Shown here piece by piece: positions 1 through 8,946 of a stretch of 64,000 nucleotides of DNA. The notes under the pieces are model-generated. The model made no database searches. It was not told the DNA's origin and saw nothing but the letters and a program-made list of their open reading frames with translations. Positions within the stretch are counted from its first letter, which is position 1. Each line of letters starts with the position of its first letter. Source of the DNA: Streptomyces sp. NBC_00440 (GTDB taxonomy: Bacteria > Actinomycetota > Actinomycetes > Streptomycetales > Streptomycetaceae). The stretch covers positions 7,499,501 through 7,563,500 of the forward strand of contig NZ_CP107921.1 in NCBI RefSeq assembly GCF_036014215.1. Direction: 5' to 3'. A program made the translations under genes and the position numbers.

Positions 1-515
1 GCGGGGCCTTCGCCGCCTTCCTCTCCACGGCCTCGGGACTGACCATGGCGGTCACCGGTGTCCTCACCCAGGGGGCCCGCGGGGTACGGCACTTCCGCCT
101 CGCGACGCTGCTGGCCATGGGCGTACCGCTCGGCGCCGCCCTGCTGGTCAGTGGCGTACCGGTCGCCGACGCCGTCGGGATGGCCTTCGCCGTGTCCGCC
201 TCGTCCTTCTGCCCGCTGCTGGTCCTGGGCATCTGGTGGCGCCGCCTCACCCCGCCCGGCGCCGTCGCGGGACTGCTGCTCGGCGGGGGCTCGGCGCTGA
301 TCGCCGTCTCGGTCACGATGGGCGGGGGCGTGCCGCCGGGCTGGGCGCACACCCTTCTCGCCTGGCCCGCCGTATGGTCCGTACCGGTGGGCTTCCTCGC
401 GATGATCCTGGTGTCGCTGGCCACCCCTGGCCGTATCCCGCCGGGCACCAGCGCCGCCATGGCCCGCTTCCATCTGCCGGAGGCGCTGGCCGCGGCCCGG
501 GGCGGCGGCCGGTGA
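1..515 (+). CDS. Sodium/solute symporter (acetate-type), C-terminal part
   Basis: This is the 3' end of a membrane transporter whose reading frame is open from the left window edge, so the start lies outside. The visible part has about four hydrophobic membrane segments, including a stretch ending in GIWWRRLTPPGA, which resembles the C-terminal half of the sodium:solute symporter family (ActP-like cation/acetate symporters). It would import a small carboxylate with sodium at the plasma membrane. The stop codon overlaps the GTG of the following histidine kinase by 4 bases, so the two are translated together. The substrate cannot be fixed from this fragment. Confidence 0.75.
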   Translation, partial: GAFAAFLSTASGLTMAVTGVLTQGARGVRHFRLATLLAMGVPLGAALLVSGVPVADAVGMAFAVSASSFCPLLVLGIWWRRLTPPGAVAGLLLGGGSALIAVSVTMGGGVPPGWAHTLLAWPAVWSVPVGFLAMILVSLATPGRIPPGTSAAMARFHLPEALAAARGGGR

Positions 516-1699
516 GCGGGGCCGCACTCGCCGCGCTGATCGTGCTCGGACCGCTGCTGGTGGCCGGCGGGTTCCTGCTCGGCCGGCGCACCCGCCCCGC
601 ACGCGGCAGCGGCGTCGGAACGCCCGTCGAGCACGCGACGTTCGAGACGCTGCACGCCGCGTCGCTCGCCGCCCCGCCGCTGCGGGCCGGGCTCACCGGG
701 GAAAGCGCCCGCAAGGCCGCACGCCGGCTGCGCTCCCTGCTCGGCACCGACGCGCTCTGCCTCACCGACGGCGAGCGCGTCCTCGCCTGGGACGGCATCG
801 GTGACCACCACCGCGCCCCCGTCATGGAGCAGTTGGGCGCCCTCCTGGAGACCGGCAGGGACCAGGCGTTCAGCAGTGCCTGCGACGATCTGGACTGCCC
901 GCTGCGCTGGGCGGTGGCCGTCCCGCTGACCGTCGACGGCGGGGTGCTCGGCGCGCTCGTCGCCTACGCACCGCGCGAGTCGGCGGTGCTCGCCCGGGCG
1001 GCCGGGGAGGTGGCCCGCTGGGTCTCCGTACAGCTGGAACTCGCCGAACTCGACCGTTCCCGCACCCAGTTGATCGAGGCAGAGATCAAGGCCCTGAGGG
1101 CGCAGATCTCCCCGCACTTCATCTTCAACTCCCTCGCGGCCATCGCCTCGTTCGTCCGCACCGACCCCGAGCGGGCACGCGAACTGCTCCTGGAGTTCGC
1201 CGACTTCACCCGTTACTCCTTCCGCAGCCACGGCGACTTCACCACGCTCGCCGAGGAGCTGCACTCCATCGACCAGTACCTGGCCCTGGTGCGGGCCCGC
1301 TTCGGCGACCGGCTGGGTGTCACGCTCCAGGTCGCGCCGGAGGTCCTGCCCGTGGCGCTGCCGTTCCTCTGTCTGCAGCCGCTCGTCGAGAACGCCGTCA
1401 AACACGGGATCGAGGGGGAGACGGGACAGAGCCGCGTCACCATCAGCGCGCTCGACGCGGGGGCCGAGGCCGAGGTGGTGGTCGAGGACAACGGCGTCGG
1501 CATGGAGCCGGACCGGCTGCGCCGGATTCTTCGCGGTGAGGCCGGGACCTCGTCCGGCGTCGGACTGCTGAACGTGGACGAACGGCTGCGCCAGGTGTAC
1601 GGGGACGAGTACGGCCTCGTGATCGAGACGGCGCGCGGCGCGGGGATGAAAGTGACTCTGCGCATCCCGAAATACCGTGCGGGCGTGCACGGTTCGTGA
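512..1699 (+). CDS. LytS/YehU-type sensor histidine kinase
   Basis: A 395-aa sensor kinase starting at the GTG that overlaps the symporter stop (GTGA). It has one N-terminal membrane segment, a GAF-like region at about residues 50-180, and the LytS-type phosphoacceptor motif SPHFIFNSL with His near residue 202. The ATP-binding domain shows LQPLVENAVKHG (N box), DNGVGM and GVGLLNV. Kinases of this family usually signal to LytTR-type response regulators, and coupling to a symporter suggests sensing of the transported carboxylate or of nutrient state. No partner regulator lies downstream, so it is probably upstream of the window. The frame stays open further 5', but that part is the shadow of the symporter. 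Confidence 0.85.
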   Translation: MSGAALAALIVLGPLLVAGGFLLGRRTRPARGSGVGTPVEHATFETLHAASLAAPPLRAGLTGESARKAARRLRSLLGTDALCLTDGERVLAWDGIGDHHRAPVMEQLGALLETGRDQAFSSACDDLDCPLRWAVAVPLTVDGGVLGALVAYAPRESAVLARAAGEVARWVSVQLELAELDRSRTQLIEAEIKALRAQISPHFIFNSLAAIASFVRTDPERARELLLEFADFTRYSFRSHGDFTTLAEELHSIDQYLALVRARFGDRLGVTLQVAPEVLPVALPFLCLQPLVENAVKHGIEGETGQSRVTISALDAGAEAEVVVEDNGVGMEPDRLRRILRGEAGTSSGVGLLNVDERLRQVYGDEYGLVIETARGAGMKVTLRIPKYRAGVHGS

Positions 1700-1756
1700 T
1701 CCCCGCGCCACAGGGCCACGGGACGGGTGGTGGACCGGCGGCTCGTGGCGCCCGGG

Positions 1757-2467
1757 TCACCCCCTGGCGCGTTCGATGCGCAGTGCCACGCCGTCGAGGA
1801 AGGTCGACAGGACCATCTCGAAGACTTCCTCGTCCTTGCGGAAGAGTTCGGTGAGGCGGGCCGCGCTCTGCTGGAGCAGCGGGAAACGGTCGGCCGGCAG
1901 CAGGCCGTACTTGACGGCCCAGGCAGAGTCGTCCTTGGCCTGGGTGTCGGCGTCGAGGACGAGGAACGAGGCGTTGGTGTGGATGAACGCCAGCGTCAGG
2001 TCCACGGCCATCCGGTAGCACTCGGCCGCCTCGATCACGGGCAGTCCGGCCTGGTGGAGTACTCCGATGATCTCCTCGACGCTCTCGGTCTCCGCCGGTC
2101 CGGCCGTGGTGCGTCCGGCGGCGAGTACCGCGAGGACCGGGCGGCGCAGGTAGACGGTGCGCAAGGCGCGGGCGGTGGCGGTGAGCCAGCCGCGCCAGTC
2201 CTCACGGCCGGGCGCGTCGGCGGCGGCGAGTTCCTCCGACTCCCGGACCAGCACTTCGCTGAGCGCCAGTACGAGTTCGTCCTTGTCGCGGAAGTGCCGG
2301 TAGACGGCGGTGGGGTCGGCGCCGAGCTCTTTGCCGAGCCGGTTGAAGGTCAGGACCGCACCGCCTTCGGGTGAGCACACGTGCAGCGCAGCCTCCAGGA
2401 TCGACTCCCTGGTGAGGGCCGCCCTGCGTGTGCGGCCTGCTACCGCGGTCGGTTTGGCCTGACCCAT
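1757..2467 (-). CDS. TetR family transcriptional regulator
   Basis: A 236-aa regulator with an N-terminal TetR DNA-binding domain: residues about 15-65 contain LTRESILEAALHV and the recognition-helix segment GADPTAVYRHFRDKDEL. The C-terminal part is the usual helical ligand-binding/dimerisation domain and cannot be assigned a ligand. It is divergent from the amidohydrolase/ABC importer genes with about 150 bp between starts, and a perfect 17-bp palindrome lies in that interval. It most likely represses that operon and perhaps itself. The inducer would then be the imported or hydrolysed compound; this is inference. Confidence 0.88.
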   Translation of the reverse strand: MGQAKPTAVAGRTRRAALTRESILEAALHVCSPEGGAVLTFNRLGKELGADPTAVYRHFRDKDELVLALSEVLVRESEELAAADAPGREDWRGWLTATARALRTVYLRRPVLAVLAAGRTTAGPAETESVEEIIGVLHQAGLPVIEAAECYRMAVDLTLAFIHTNASFLVLDADTQAKDDSAWAVKYGLLPADRFPLLQQSAARLTELFRKDEEVFEMVLSTFLDGVALRIERARG

Positions 2468-2532
2468 CTGCGCTCCATCCGTCGGTCGGCCCCATAGGCG
2501 GCCGGGTTGATCCGATCGTAACCGAGCATCGT

Positions 2533-2549
2533 TGTCAACGCCGTTGACA
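2533..2549. promoter_or_regulatory. Perfect palindrome, probable TetR operator overlapping a -35 element
   Basis: TGTCAACG-C-CGTTGACA is a perfect 17-bp inverted repeat between the divergent TetR and amidohydrolase starts. Its right half contains TTGACA, a consensus -35 hexamer pointing toward the amidohydrolase, so binding would block that promoter. On the minus strand the same arm also gives TTGACA toward the regulator gene. Confidence 0.6.
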
Positions 2550-2614
2550 GTGAGATTGACATCGGCTTTGCTGCTCGATCATCCGGCAGTGCCACTTCCC
2601 ACTACGGAGGCCCC

Positions 2615-4282
2615 GTGCCCCGCGATCACCACTTCGCCGACCTGGTCTTCACCGGCGGCCCCGTCTACACCGTCGATCCGGCCCGCTCCTGGGCCGGCTC
2701 CGTCGCCGTCCGTGACGGCCGGATCGTGGTAGTCGGCGACGACCACGACGTCCGGCATCTCATCGGAGCGAACACCGAAGTCGTCGATCTGGCAGGGAAG
2801 TTGCTCCTGCCGGGATTCCAGGACTCGCATGTCCATCCGGTCCTCGCCGGGGCCGGTCTGCGCAGTTGCGCCCTGTACGACCTGGAGGAAGCGGATCTCT
2901 ACGTCGACGCCGTAGCCGCCTACGCCGCCGCGTATCCGCAGCGCGAGTGGATCACCGGCGGCGGCTGGAGCATGGAGGCGTTCCCGGGCGGCACTCCGCA
3001 CCGCTCCATGCTGGACGCCGTCGTCCCGGAGCGCCCGGTCGCCCTGCCCAACCGGGACGGACACGGCCTGTGGGCCAACTCCCGCGCCCTGGAGATCGCC
3101 GGCATCGACCGCGACACACCGGACCCGGCGGACGGCCGCATCGAGCGGGACAGCGACGGCGTCCCCACCGGGATGCTCCAGGAGGGGGCCGCCGACCTGG
3201 TGACCCGTCACATCCCGGCCATCACGGACGAGGAGTTCTACGAAGGCCTGCTCGAAGGGCAGCGCCATCTGCACGGCTTCGGCATCACCGGCTGGCAGGA
3301 CGCCGCCGTCGGCAGCGGCTTCGGTCCCGGTGATGTGTACGGCGCCTACCTCGTCGCCGCCGGCCGGGGAACGCTCACCGCCCGTGTCCGCGGCGCCCAG
3401 TGGTGGGACCGGGACGGCGGACTCGAACAGCTCGCGGGCTTCGCCGACCGACGGGAGCAGGCGGCCGGCGCGGGGGAGGGGCGCGGACGGTTCCGGGCGG
3501 GGAGCGTGAAGATCATGCTCGACGGTGTCGCCGAGAACCACACCGCCGCGATGCTGGAGCCCTATCTGGACGGCTGCGGCTGCTCCAGCGGCGAGTCCGG
3601 GATCGACTTCATCGACCCGGGCAAACTCGCCGAGTACGTCAGCGAGTTGGACGCGGCCGGATTCCAGGTGCACTTCCACGCGCTGGGCGACCGCGCCGTG
3701 CGCAGCGCCCTGGACGCCGTCGAGGAAGCGCAGCGGCGCAACGGCCGGCGGGGGAACCGGCACCATCTCGCGCACCTGCAAGTGGTCCACCCCGACGACA
3801 TCCCGCGCTTCCGGGCGCTGGGCGCGACCGCCAACATCCAGCCCCTGTGGGCGATGCACGAACCGCAGATGGACGAACTCACCATCCCCTTCCTGGGTGA
3901 GCGCCGGTCCGGCTGGCAGTACCCGTTCGGCTCACTGCTGCGCGCCGGGGCGATGCTCGCGGCGGGCAGCGACTGGTCGGTGAGCACCCCGGACGTGATG
4001 CTCGGAGCCCATGTGGCCGTCAACCGGTGCGGGCCCGAGGACGGCGAACGGGTCTTCGGCCCCGAGGAGCGGATCGACCTGGGCGCCGCCATCGCGGCGT
4101 ACACCGCGGGCAGCGCGCGGGTGAACCACCTGGACGCGGAGACCGGTTCGGTACAGCCCGGCAAGTACGCCGATCTGGTCGTGCTGGACCGCGACCCCTT
4201 CGCGGGGCCCGCCCGGGACATCGGCCGCACCGGGGTGGACCGCACCTACGTCGAAGGCGTTCTCGTGCACGCCGCTTCCTGA
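2615..4282 (+). CDS. Metal-dependent amidohydrolase, YtcJ-like (amidohydrolase 3 family)
   Basis: A 555-aa protein of the amidohydrolase superfamily. It has the N-terminal beta-sandwich opening FTGGPVYTVD, the metal-binding DSHVHP motif near residue 72, further histidines in FHALGD and HLAHLQ, and the late AGSDWSVSTPD aspartate motif. The C-terminal AGSARVNHLD...GKYADLVVLDRDPF segment is typical of YtcJ-like N-substituted formamide/amide hydrolases. The GTG start is chosen because GGAGG lies just upstream. No signal peptide is seen, so it is cytoplasmic. Its position directly before a peptide-type ABC importer suggests it hydrolyses the imported compound. The true substrate is unknown. Confidence 0.85.
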   Translation: MPRDHHFADLVFTGGPVYTVDPARSWAGSVAVRDGRIVVVGDDHDVRHLIGANTEVVDLAGKLLLPGFQDSHVHPVLAGAGLRSCALYDLEEADLYVDAVAAYAAAYPQREWITGGGWSMEAFPGGTPHRSMLDAVVPERPVALPNRDGHGLWANSRALEIAGIDRDTPDPADGRIERDSDGVPTGMLQEGAADLVTRHIPAITDEEFYEGLLEGQRHLHGFGITGWQDAAVGSGFGPGDVYGAYLVAAGRGTLTARVRGAQWWDRDGGLEQLAGFADRREQAAGAGEGRGRFRAGSVKIMLDGVAENHTAAMLEPYLDGCGCSSGESGIDFIDPGKLAEYVSELDAAGFQVHFHALGDRAVRSALDAVEEAQRRNGRRGNRHHLAHLQVVHPDDIPRFRALGATANIQPLWAMHEPQMDELTIPFLGERRSGWQYPFGSLLRAGAMLAAGSDWSVSTPDVMLGAHVAVNRCGPEDGERVFGPEERIDLGAAIAAYTAGSARVNHLDAETGSVQPGKYADLVVLDRDPFAGPARDIGRTGVDRTYVEGVLVHAAS

Positions 4283-4356
4283 CCTCACCGCGTCCTGACC
4301 TCACCGTCCTTCAGTAACCCTCCCTCCCCTTCGCCGTCCTACGGAGAGGCACCACC

Positions 4357-6042
4357 ATGCAGATGAAGGCACCTATGAAGGCGCGCCCGACCAGACGCGG
4401 CCGGCTGCGCGCCGCCGTCCCGGTCGCGGCCCTCGCGCTGCTCGCCACCGCCTGCGGCGGATCCGGCACGCACGCCGACACCTCCGGCTCCCGCAGCAAC
4501 TTCAGCGGCACGCAGGTCACCACCGCCCCCGGCAAGGGCAGGATCGGCAACCTCACCTGGTCCGGGGACTACCACGCCCCGTACTCCGAGGACCCGCTCA
4601 AGACCGCCGACTACCCGGAGGAGACCATCCTGGGCAATGTCTGCGAGCCGGTGCTGCGCACCGCGCCCGACTACAGCCTGCGACCGGGCATCGCCAAGTC
4701 CTGGAAGCAGCCCGACGCCACCCACCTGGTACTCGACCTGGACCCGCGCGCCGTCTTCAGCGACGGTCATCCGGTCACCGCCGAGGACGTCGCCTTCAGC
4801 CTGGCGCGCAACCAGGACCCCAAGGTGGCCAGCAATTTCTCCGACAGCTACGCCGACGTCAGCGCGATCAAGGCCACCGGCGCCGCCCAGGTCACGATCA
4901 CCTTCAGCCGGCCCGACTACCTGTTCGTGCACGACCTGGGGGTACTGGCCGCCGCTGTCGTGGAGAAGGAGTTCGCGGTCAAGGCCGGGCAGCACTTCGG
5001 CAGCCCCGGCACCGGCGTGGTCTGCGCCGGTCCGTACACCGTCGGGTCCTTCGACGGCACCAACACCATGGTCCTCAAGCGCAATTCCCGGTACTGGGAC
5101 CCGAGTCGGGCCGGCAAGGCCGACAGCATCACCTTCAAGTTCCTCACCGACCCGTCCGCGCTGGCCAACGCGCTCGCATCGGGCAGCCTCCAGGGCGGCT
5201 TCGACCTGCCCGCCTCCGCCATCGGCAAGCTGAGCAGGACAGCCGGCGGAAAGCTCTACGTCGGCGCCAAGGGATCCACGACCCAGAACATCGACCTGAT
5301 CGTCACCCGGTTCACCGGCGGCCTGGCCGACCGGCGGGTGCGGCAGGCGCTGTCCATGGCCATCGACCGCAAGGCCATTGCCACCACCTTGTTCAATGGC
5401 GCAGCCGACCCGCTGTACGCGGTGGCGGGCCCCGGATTCTGGCAGGGCAGCCCCGCGAAGGCCACCTACTCCGCCGGATACAACAGCCTGGCCAAGGCTC
5501 CCGACGTGGCTGCCGCCACCGCGCTGGTCAAGCAGGCGAAGGCCACCGGCAAGAAGATCACCATCGGCTACGCAGCCGGGACCCCCAGCCAGGCCCAGCT
5601 TGCCCAGGTACTGCAGGAGACCGGCAAGGCCATCGGCCTGAACGTGAAGATCACCGGACTGCCGGATCAGCAGTACGGACAGCTGTTCACCGACCGCAAG
5701 GCCCGCTCCGCCTATGACTCGTTCCTGACGGTCAACTACCTGGAGTTCCCCGAGGCCGCCACGATGTACGCCAGCTACGCCACCGATACCGGCGCACAGA
5801 ACTTCAACGGCTACTCCGACCCCACCGTGAAGCAGGCCCTGCTGCAAGCCCAGGGCGCCGTCAATCCGCAGGCGCGTGCGGCCCATGTGCTCACCGCGCA
5901 GAAGGTGCTGGCGCGCGATCTGCCGTGGATCCCGATCGTCGCGCCGCGCGCCGTGCTGTTCCAGAACAAGGCGGTCACCGGCGCGCCGCTGACCTTCTCC
6001 TACATGGCCTCCGCCTGGGCCGCGGCCATCGGTGCGCCCTGA
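4357..6042 (+). CDS. ABC transporter substrate-binding lipoprotein, family 5 (peptide/nickel type)
   Basis: A 561-aa lipoprotein. The N-terminus is basic, followed by a hydrophobic segment and the lipobox LATAC, giving a diacylglycerol cysteine near residue 32. The rest matches SBP family 5 (DppA/OppA type), for example SDGHPVTAEDVAFSL and RRVRQALSMAIDRKAIA. An AGAGG ribosome site precedes the ATG. It captures a peptide-like or other medium-sized ligand outside the membrane and delivers it to the two permeases encoded next; its stop overlaps the next start by one base (TGATG). Confidence 0.9.
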   Translation: MQMKAPMKARPTRRGRLRAAVPVAALALLATACGGSGTHADTSGSRSNFSGTQVTTAPGKGRIGNLTWSGDYHAPYSEDPLKTADYPEETILGNVCEPVLRTAPDYSLRPGIAKSWKQPDATHLVLDLDPRAVFSDGHPVTAEDVAFSLARNQDPKVASNFSDSYADVSAIKATGAAQVTITFSRPDYLFVHDLGVLAAAVVEKEFAVKAGQHFGSPGTGVVCAGPYTVGSFDGTNTMVLKRNSRYWDPSRAGKADSITFKFLTDPSALANALASGSLQGGFDLPASAIGKLSRTAGGKLYVGAKGSTTQNIDLIVTRFTGGLADRRVRQALSMAIDRKAIATTLFNGAADPLYAVAGPGFWQGSPAKATYSAGYNSLAKAPDVAAATALVKQAKATGKKITIGYAAGTPSQAQLAQVLQETGKAIGLNVKITGLPDQQYGQLFTDRKARSAYDSFLTVNYLEFPEAATMYASYATDTGAQNFNGYSDPTVKQALLQAQGAVNPQARAAHVLTAQKVLARDLPWIPIVAPRAVLFQNKAVTGAPLTFSYMASAWAAAIGAP

Positions 6043-6989
6043 TGGGGCGCCTGCTGCTGTACCGCCTGGGCGGGATGGTCACCACACTGCTGCTCTCCAG
6101 CATGCTGGTCTTCGGCAGCCTCTACCTCGCTCCGGGCAGCCCGGAGAACGTCCTGTTCGGCAGCCGCGCGCCCTCTGCGGAGGCGCGGGCCGCGGTCCGC
6201 CACCAACTCCACCTCGACCAGCCGCTGTTGGTGCGCTACTGGGACTGGCTCACCGGGCTGCTGCACGGCGACCTCGGCCGCTCCATGGTCACCGGACAGC
6301 CCGTCAGCGACCGGGTGGGCGCCGGACTCGGCACCACCGTGCTGCTGGTCGGTCTGAGCATCGTGCTGGTGGTGCTGCTCGGGCTGACGCTCGGAACGGC
6401 CGCCGCACTGTGGCCCGGACGGGTGGACGGCGCCGTCAACGCCATCACCTCGGTGTCGGTGACCGTACCGCCGTTTGTCGCCTCCACCCTGCTGATCTCG
6501 GTGTTCGCGGTACGCCTGGGCTGGTTCCCGGCGTCGGGAACCAGCAGCGGGTTGAGCGGGACCCTGCACGGCCTGGTGCTGCCGTCCTGTGCGCTCGCCC
6601 TGATCTCGGCCGGCTTCCTGGCCCGGATCACCCGCAACGCCCTGCGCGAACAGCTGGACCGCGAGCACGTACAGACCGCGCTGGTACGGGGCCTGCCGCG
6701 GCGGGTGGTGCTGCGCGACCACGTGTTCCGCAATGCCCTGCCGCCGGTGATCACCGCCGTCGGGCTGCTCACCTCCGGTCTGTTCGCCTCCACGCTCGTG
6801 GTGGAGTCCGCCTTCGCGGTGCCCGGCATCGGACAGCTCACCATCCAGTCGGTGGCGCAGAAGGACTTCCCCGTGGTGCAGGCCGTCGCGCTCCTGCTGG
6901 TCGGCGCGTTCGTCGTGTGCAACGCCGTCAGCGACCTGGTCCAAGCCCTGATCGACCCACGCCTGCGCACCGCGGGGAGGACCGCATGA
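6042..6989 (+). CDS. ABC transporter permease, DppB-type
   Basis: A 315-aa inner-membrane permease of the binding-protein-dependent transport family. It has six or so hydrophobic segments, the family N-terminus RLGGMVTTLLLSSMLVFGSLYLAPGSPEN, and the cytoplasmic EAA-like loop at about residues 205-235 (ITRNALREQL...ALVRGLPRRVVLRDHVFRNAL). The ATG overlaps the binding-protein stop. It forms the heterodimeric channel with the following DppC-type subunit. Confidence 0.9.
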   Translation: MGRLLLYRLGGMVTTLLLSSMLVFGSLYLAPGSPENVLFGSRAPSAEARAAVRHQLHLDQPLLVRYWDWLTGLLHGDLGRSMVTGQPVSDRVGAGLGTTVLLVGLSIVLVVLLGLTLGTAAALWPGRVDGAVNAITSVSVTVPPFVASTLLISVFAVRLGWFPASGTSSGLSGTLHGLVLPSCALALISAGFLARITRNALREQLDREHVQTALVRGLPRRVVLRDHVFRNALPPVITAVGLLTSGLFASTLVVESAFAVPGIGQLTIQSVAQKDFPVVQAVALLLVGAFVVCNAVSDLVQALIDPRLRTAGRTA

Positions 6990-7948
6990 CCGCGCTCACC
7001 GATTCCACCGGCTCCGTCGAAGAGACCGCCGGCAGCCCAGCCGATACCGTACGGTCCGCCCCCGCGGCCGGCTGGTCGCGCAGGGCCCGCGCCGCCCTCG
7101 GCGTCTCCGGGATCGCGGCTGCCGCCTTCCTGCTGCTCGTCCTGGTACTCGCGGTCGCGGCGCCGCTGCTGGCGCCCACCGACCCCAACACCCAGAGTCT
7201 CCTGGACTCCTACGCCGCTCCGTCCGGCGCGCATCTGCTGGGCGCCGACGGCCTCGGACGCGACATCGCCTCCCGGCTCGTCTACGGCTCGCGCACCAGC
7301 CTGCTCGGGCCCGCACTCGTGGTGGCGGTCTCGCTGCTGATCGGCATCCCGCTGGCACTGGCCGGATCCTGGTACGGCGGAGCGGTGGACGCCGTCATCG
7401 CCCGTGTCTTCGACCTGGTGTACGCCCTGCCGGGGCTGCTGCTCGCGGTGCTCGCCGTGGCGCTGTTCGGACCCGGGCTCACACCGGCGGTCGCCGCGCT
7501 CTCCATCGCCTACATCCCCTTCCTCGGCCGGATCGTGCGCGCCGCCGCCCGCCAGCAGCGTGTCAGCCCCTATGTGGACGCGCTGGCCGTCCAGGGGTTC
7601 GGGACGCTGCGCATCACGGTCCGTCACATCCTGCGCAACATTACCCCGGTGGTGCTCGGCCAGGCCGCCATCGCCTTCGGCTACGCCCTGCTGGACCTGG
7701 CGTCGCTGTCGTATCTGGGCCTCGCCGTGCAGGCACCTGGATCCGACTGGGGCGTCATGGTCAGCGACAGCGACGCCCTGGCCAAGGGCTACTGGCTCAC
7801 CGTCATCGCTCCCGGGGTGCTGATCGTGCTGTGCGTACTGGCGCTCACCGTGCTCGGCAGCCGGATCAGCGGCGAGCGCCCCCAGCCGTATCTGCGCCGC
7901 CGCCGCACACCCCGCCGCACTGCCCGAACCACCGGAGCCCTGTCATGA
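6986..7948 (+). CDS. ABC transporter permease, DppC-type
   Basis: A 320-aa permease with an extended cytoplasmic N-terminus, a first membrane segment near residues 40-65, the periplasmic-side motif HLLGADGLGRDIASRLVYGSR characteristic of DppC/OppC, and an EAA loop (RQQRVSPYVDALAVQGFG). It starts at an ATG overlapping the previous stop (ATGA) and is translationally coupled on both sides. The arginine-rich C-terminal tail is cytoplasmic. Confidence 0.9.
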   Translation: MTALTDSTGSVEETAGSPADTVRSAPAAGWSRRARAALGVSGIAAAAFLLLVLVLAVAAPLLAPTDPNTQSLLDSYAAPSGAHLLGADGLGRDIASRLVYGSRTSLLGPALVVAVSLLIGIPLALAGSWYGGAVDAVIARVFDLVYALPGLLLAVLAVALFGPGLTPAVAALSIAYIPFLGRIVRAAARQQRVSPYVDALAVQGFGTLRITVRHILRNITPVVLGQAAIAFGYALLDLASLSYLGLAVQAPGSDWGVMVSDSDALAKGYWLTVIAPGVLIVLCVLALTVLGSRISGERPQPYLRRRRTPRRTARTTGALS

Positions 7949-8946
7949 CCGACACGACACCATCCCCACCACTGCTGGAAATCGCCGGCCTCAGTGTCCA
8001 TCTCGCCGCGCAGGACACCCTGCGGCCGGTCCTCGACGGCATCGACCTCACCCTCGCCCCGGGCGAAGCACTGGGTCTGGTCGGCGAATCCGGCTCGGGC
8101 AAGTCGATGACGGTGCGTGCCGTCACCCGGCTGCTGCCGGCCGGGGCCCGCGCCGAAGGCGTCCTGCGCTTCGAAGGCCAGGACGTCGGCGCGATGGACG
8201 CCGCTGAGCTGCGCCGCTACCGGGACAACCGCGTCGGCATGGTGTTCCAGGACCCGCGAGCCCATATCAACCCGATCCGGCGCGTCGGCTCCTTCCTCAC
8301 CGAAGCCCTGGTCCGCAACCGCGGCGTCAGCCGGAAGGACGCCCGGGCGCGCGCCGAGGCGGTACTGGCCGAGGTCGGAATCGACGACCCGGCCCGGCGG
8401 CTGCGGCAGTACCCGCACGAACTGTCCGGCGGCATGCTGCAACGCGTGATGATCGCTTCGGTGCTGCTGGCCGAGCCCCGGCTGATCCTCGCCGACGAAC
8501 CCACCACAGCGCTGGACGTCACCATCCAGGCGGAAGTCGTGGGCATCCTGGACCGGCTGCGCCGTGAACGCGGCATCGGCATGGTCTTCATCACCCACGA
8601 CCTGGACCTGGCACTCGCGGTCTGCGGGCGCGTCGCGGTGATGTACGCGGGCCGGATCGTGGAGATCCGCGCCGCCGACGAACTGCACCACCGGGCCTCG
8701 CACCCGTACACGCTGGGACTGCTGGGCTCGCGGCCGTCCATCGATGCCCGGATGGAGCGGCTGGACGCCATTCCGGGACGCCCGGTCTCGGCGTTCGAAA
8801 CGGGCCCGGGCTGCGCGTTCGCCGACCGCTGCGCGCATGCCCAGGACATCTGCCGGCGCAGCCGTCCGGAGCTGCTGCCCTTCCAGGACGGTCTGGTGCG
8901 CTGCCACCGGGTCGCCGAGATCTGCGCCGAGGAGGCGAGCGCATGA
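7945..8946 (+). CDS. ABC transporter ATP-binding protein, DppD-type, with four-cysteine C-terminal domain
   Basis: A 333-aa ATPase with Walker A GESGSGKS, Q-loop FQDP, signature LSGGMLQR, Walker B LILADEP and H-loop ITHD. The C-terminal oligopeptide-transporter domain has four cysteines spaced C-x5-C-x6-C-x16-C (GCAFADRCAHAQDIC, then Cys in VRCHRV). A similar cysteine set binds a [4Fe-4S] cluster in mycobacterial DppD; that parallel is from memory. It energises import with the DppF-type subunit. The ATG overlaps the preceding stop (ATGA). Confidence 0.92.
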   Translation: MTDTTPSPPLLEIAGLSVHLAAQDTLRPVLDGIDLTLAPGEALGLVGESGSGKSMTVRAVTRLLPAGARAEGVLRFEGQDVGAMDAAELRRYRDNRVGMVFQDPRAHINPIRRVGSFLTEALVRNRGVSRKDARARAEAVLAEVGIDDPARRLRQYPHELSGGMLQRVMIASVLLAEPRLILADEPTTALDVTIQAEVVGILDRLRRERGIGMVFITHDLDLALAVCGRVAVMYAGRIVEIRAADELHHRASHPYTLGLLGSRPSIDARMERLDAIPGRPVSAFETGPGCAFADRCAHAQDICRRSRPELLPFQDGLVRCHRVAEICAEEASA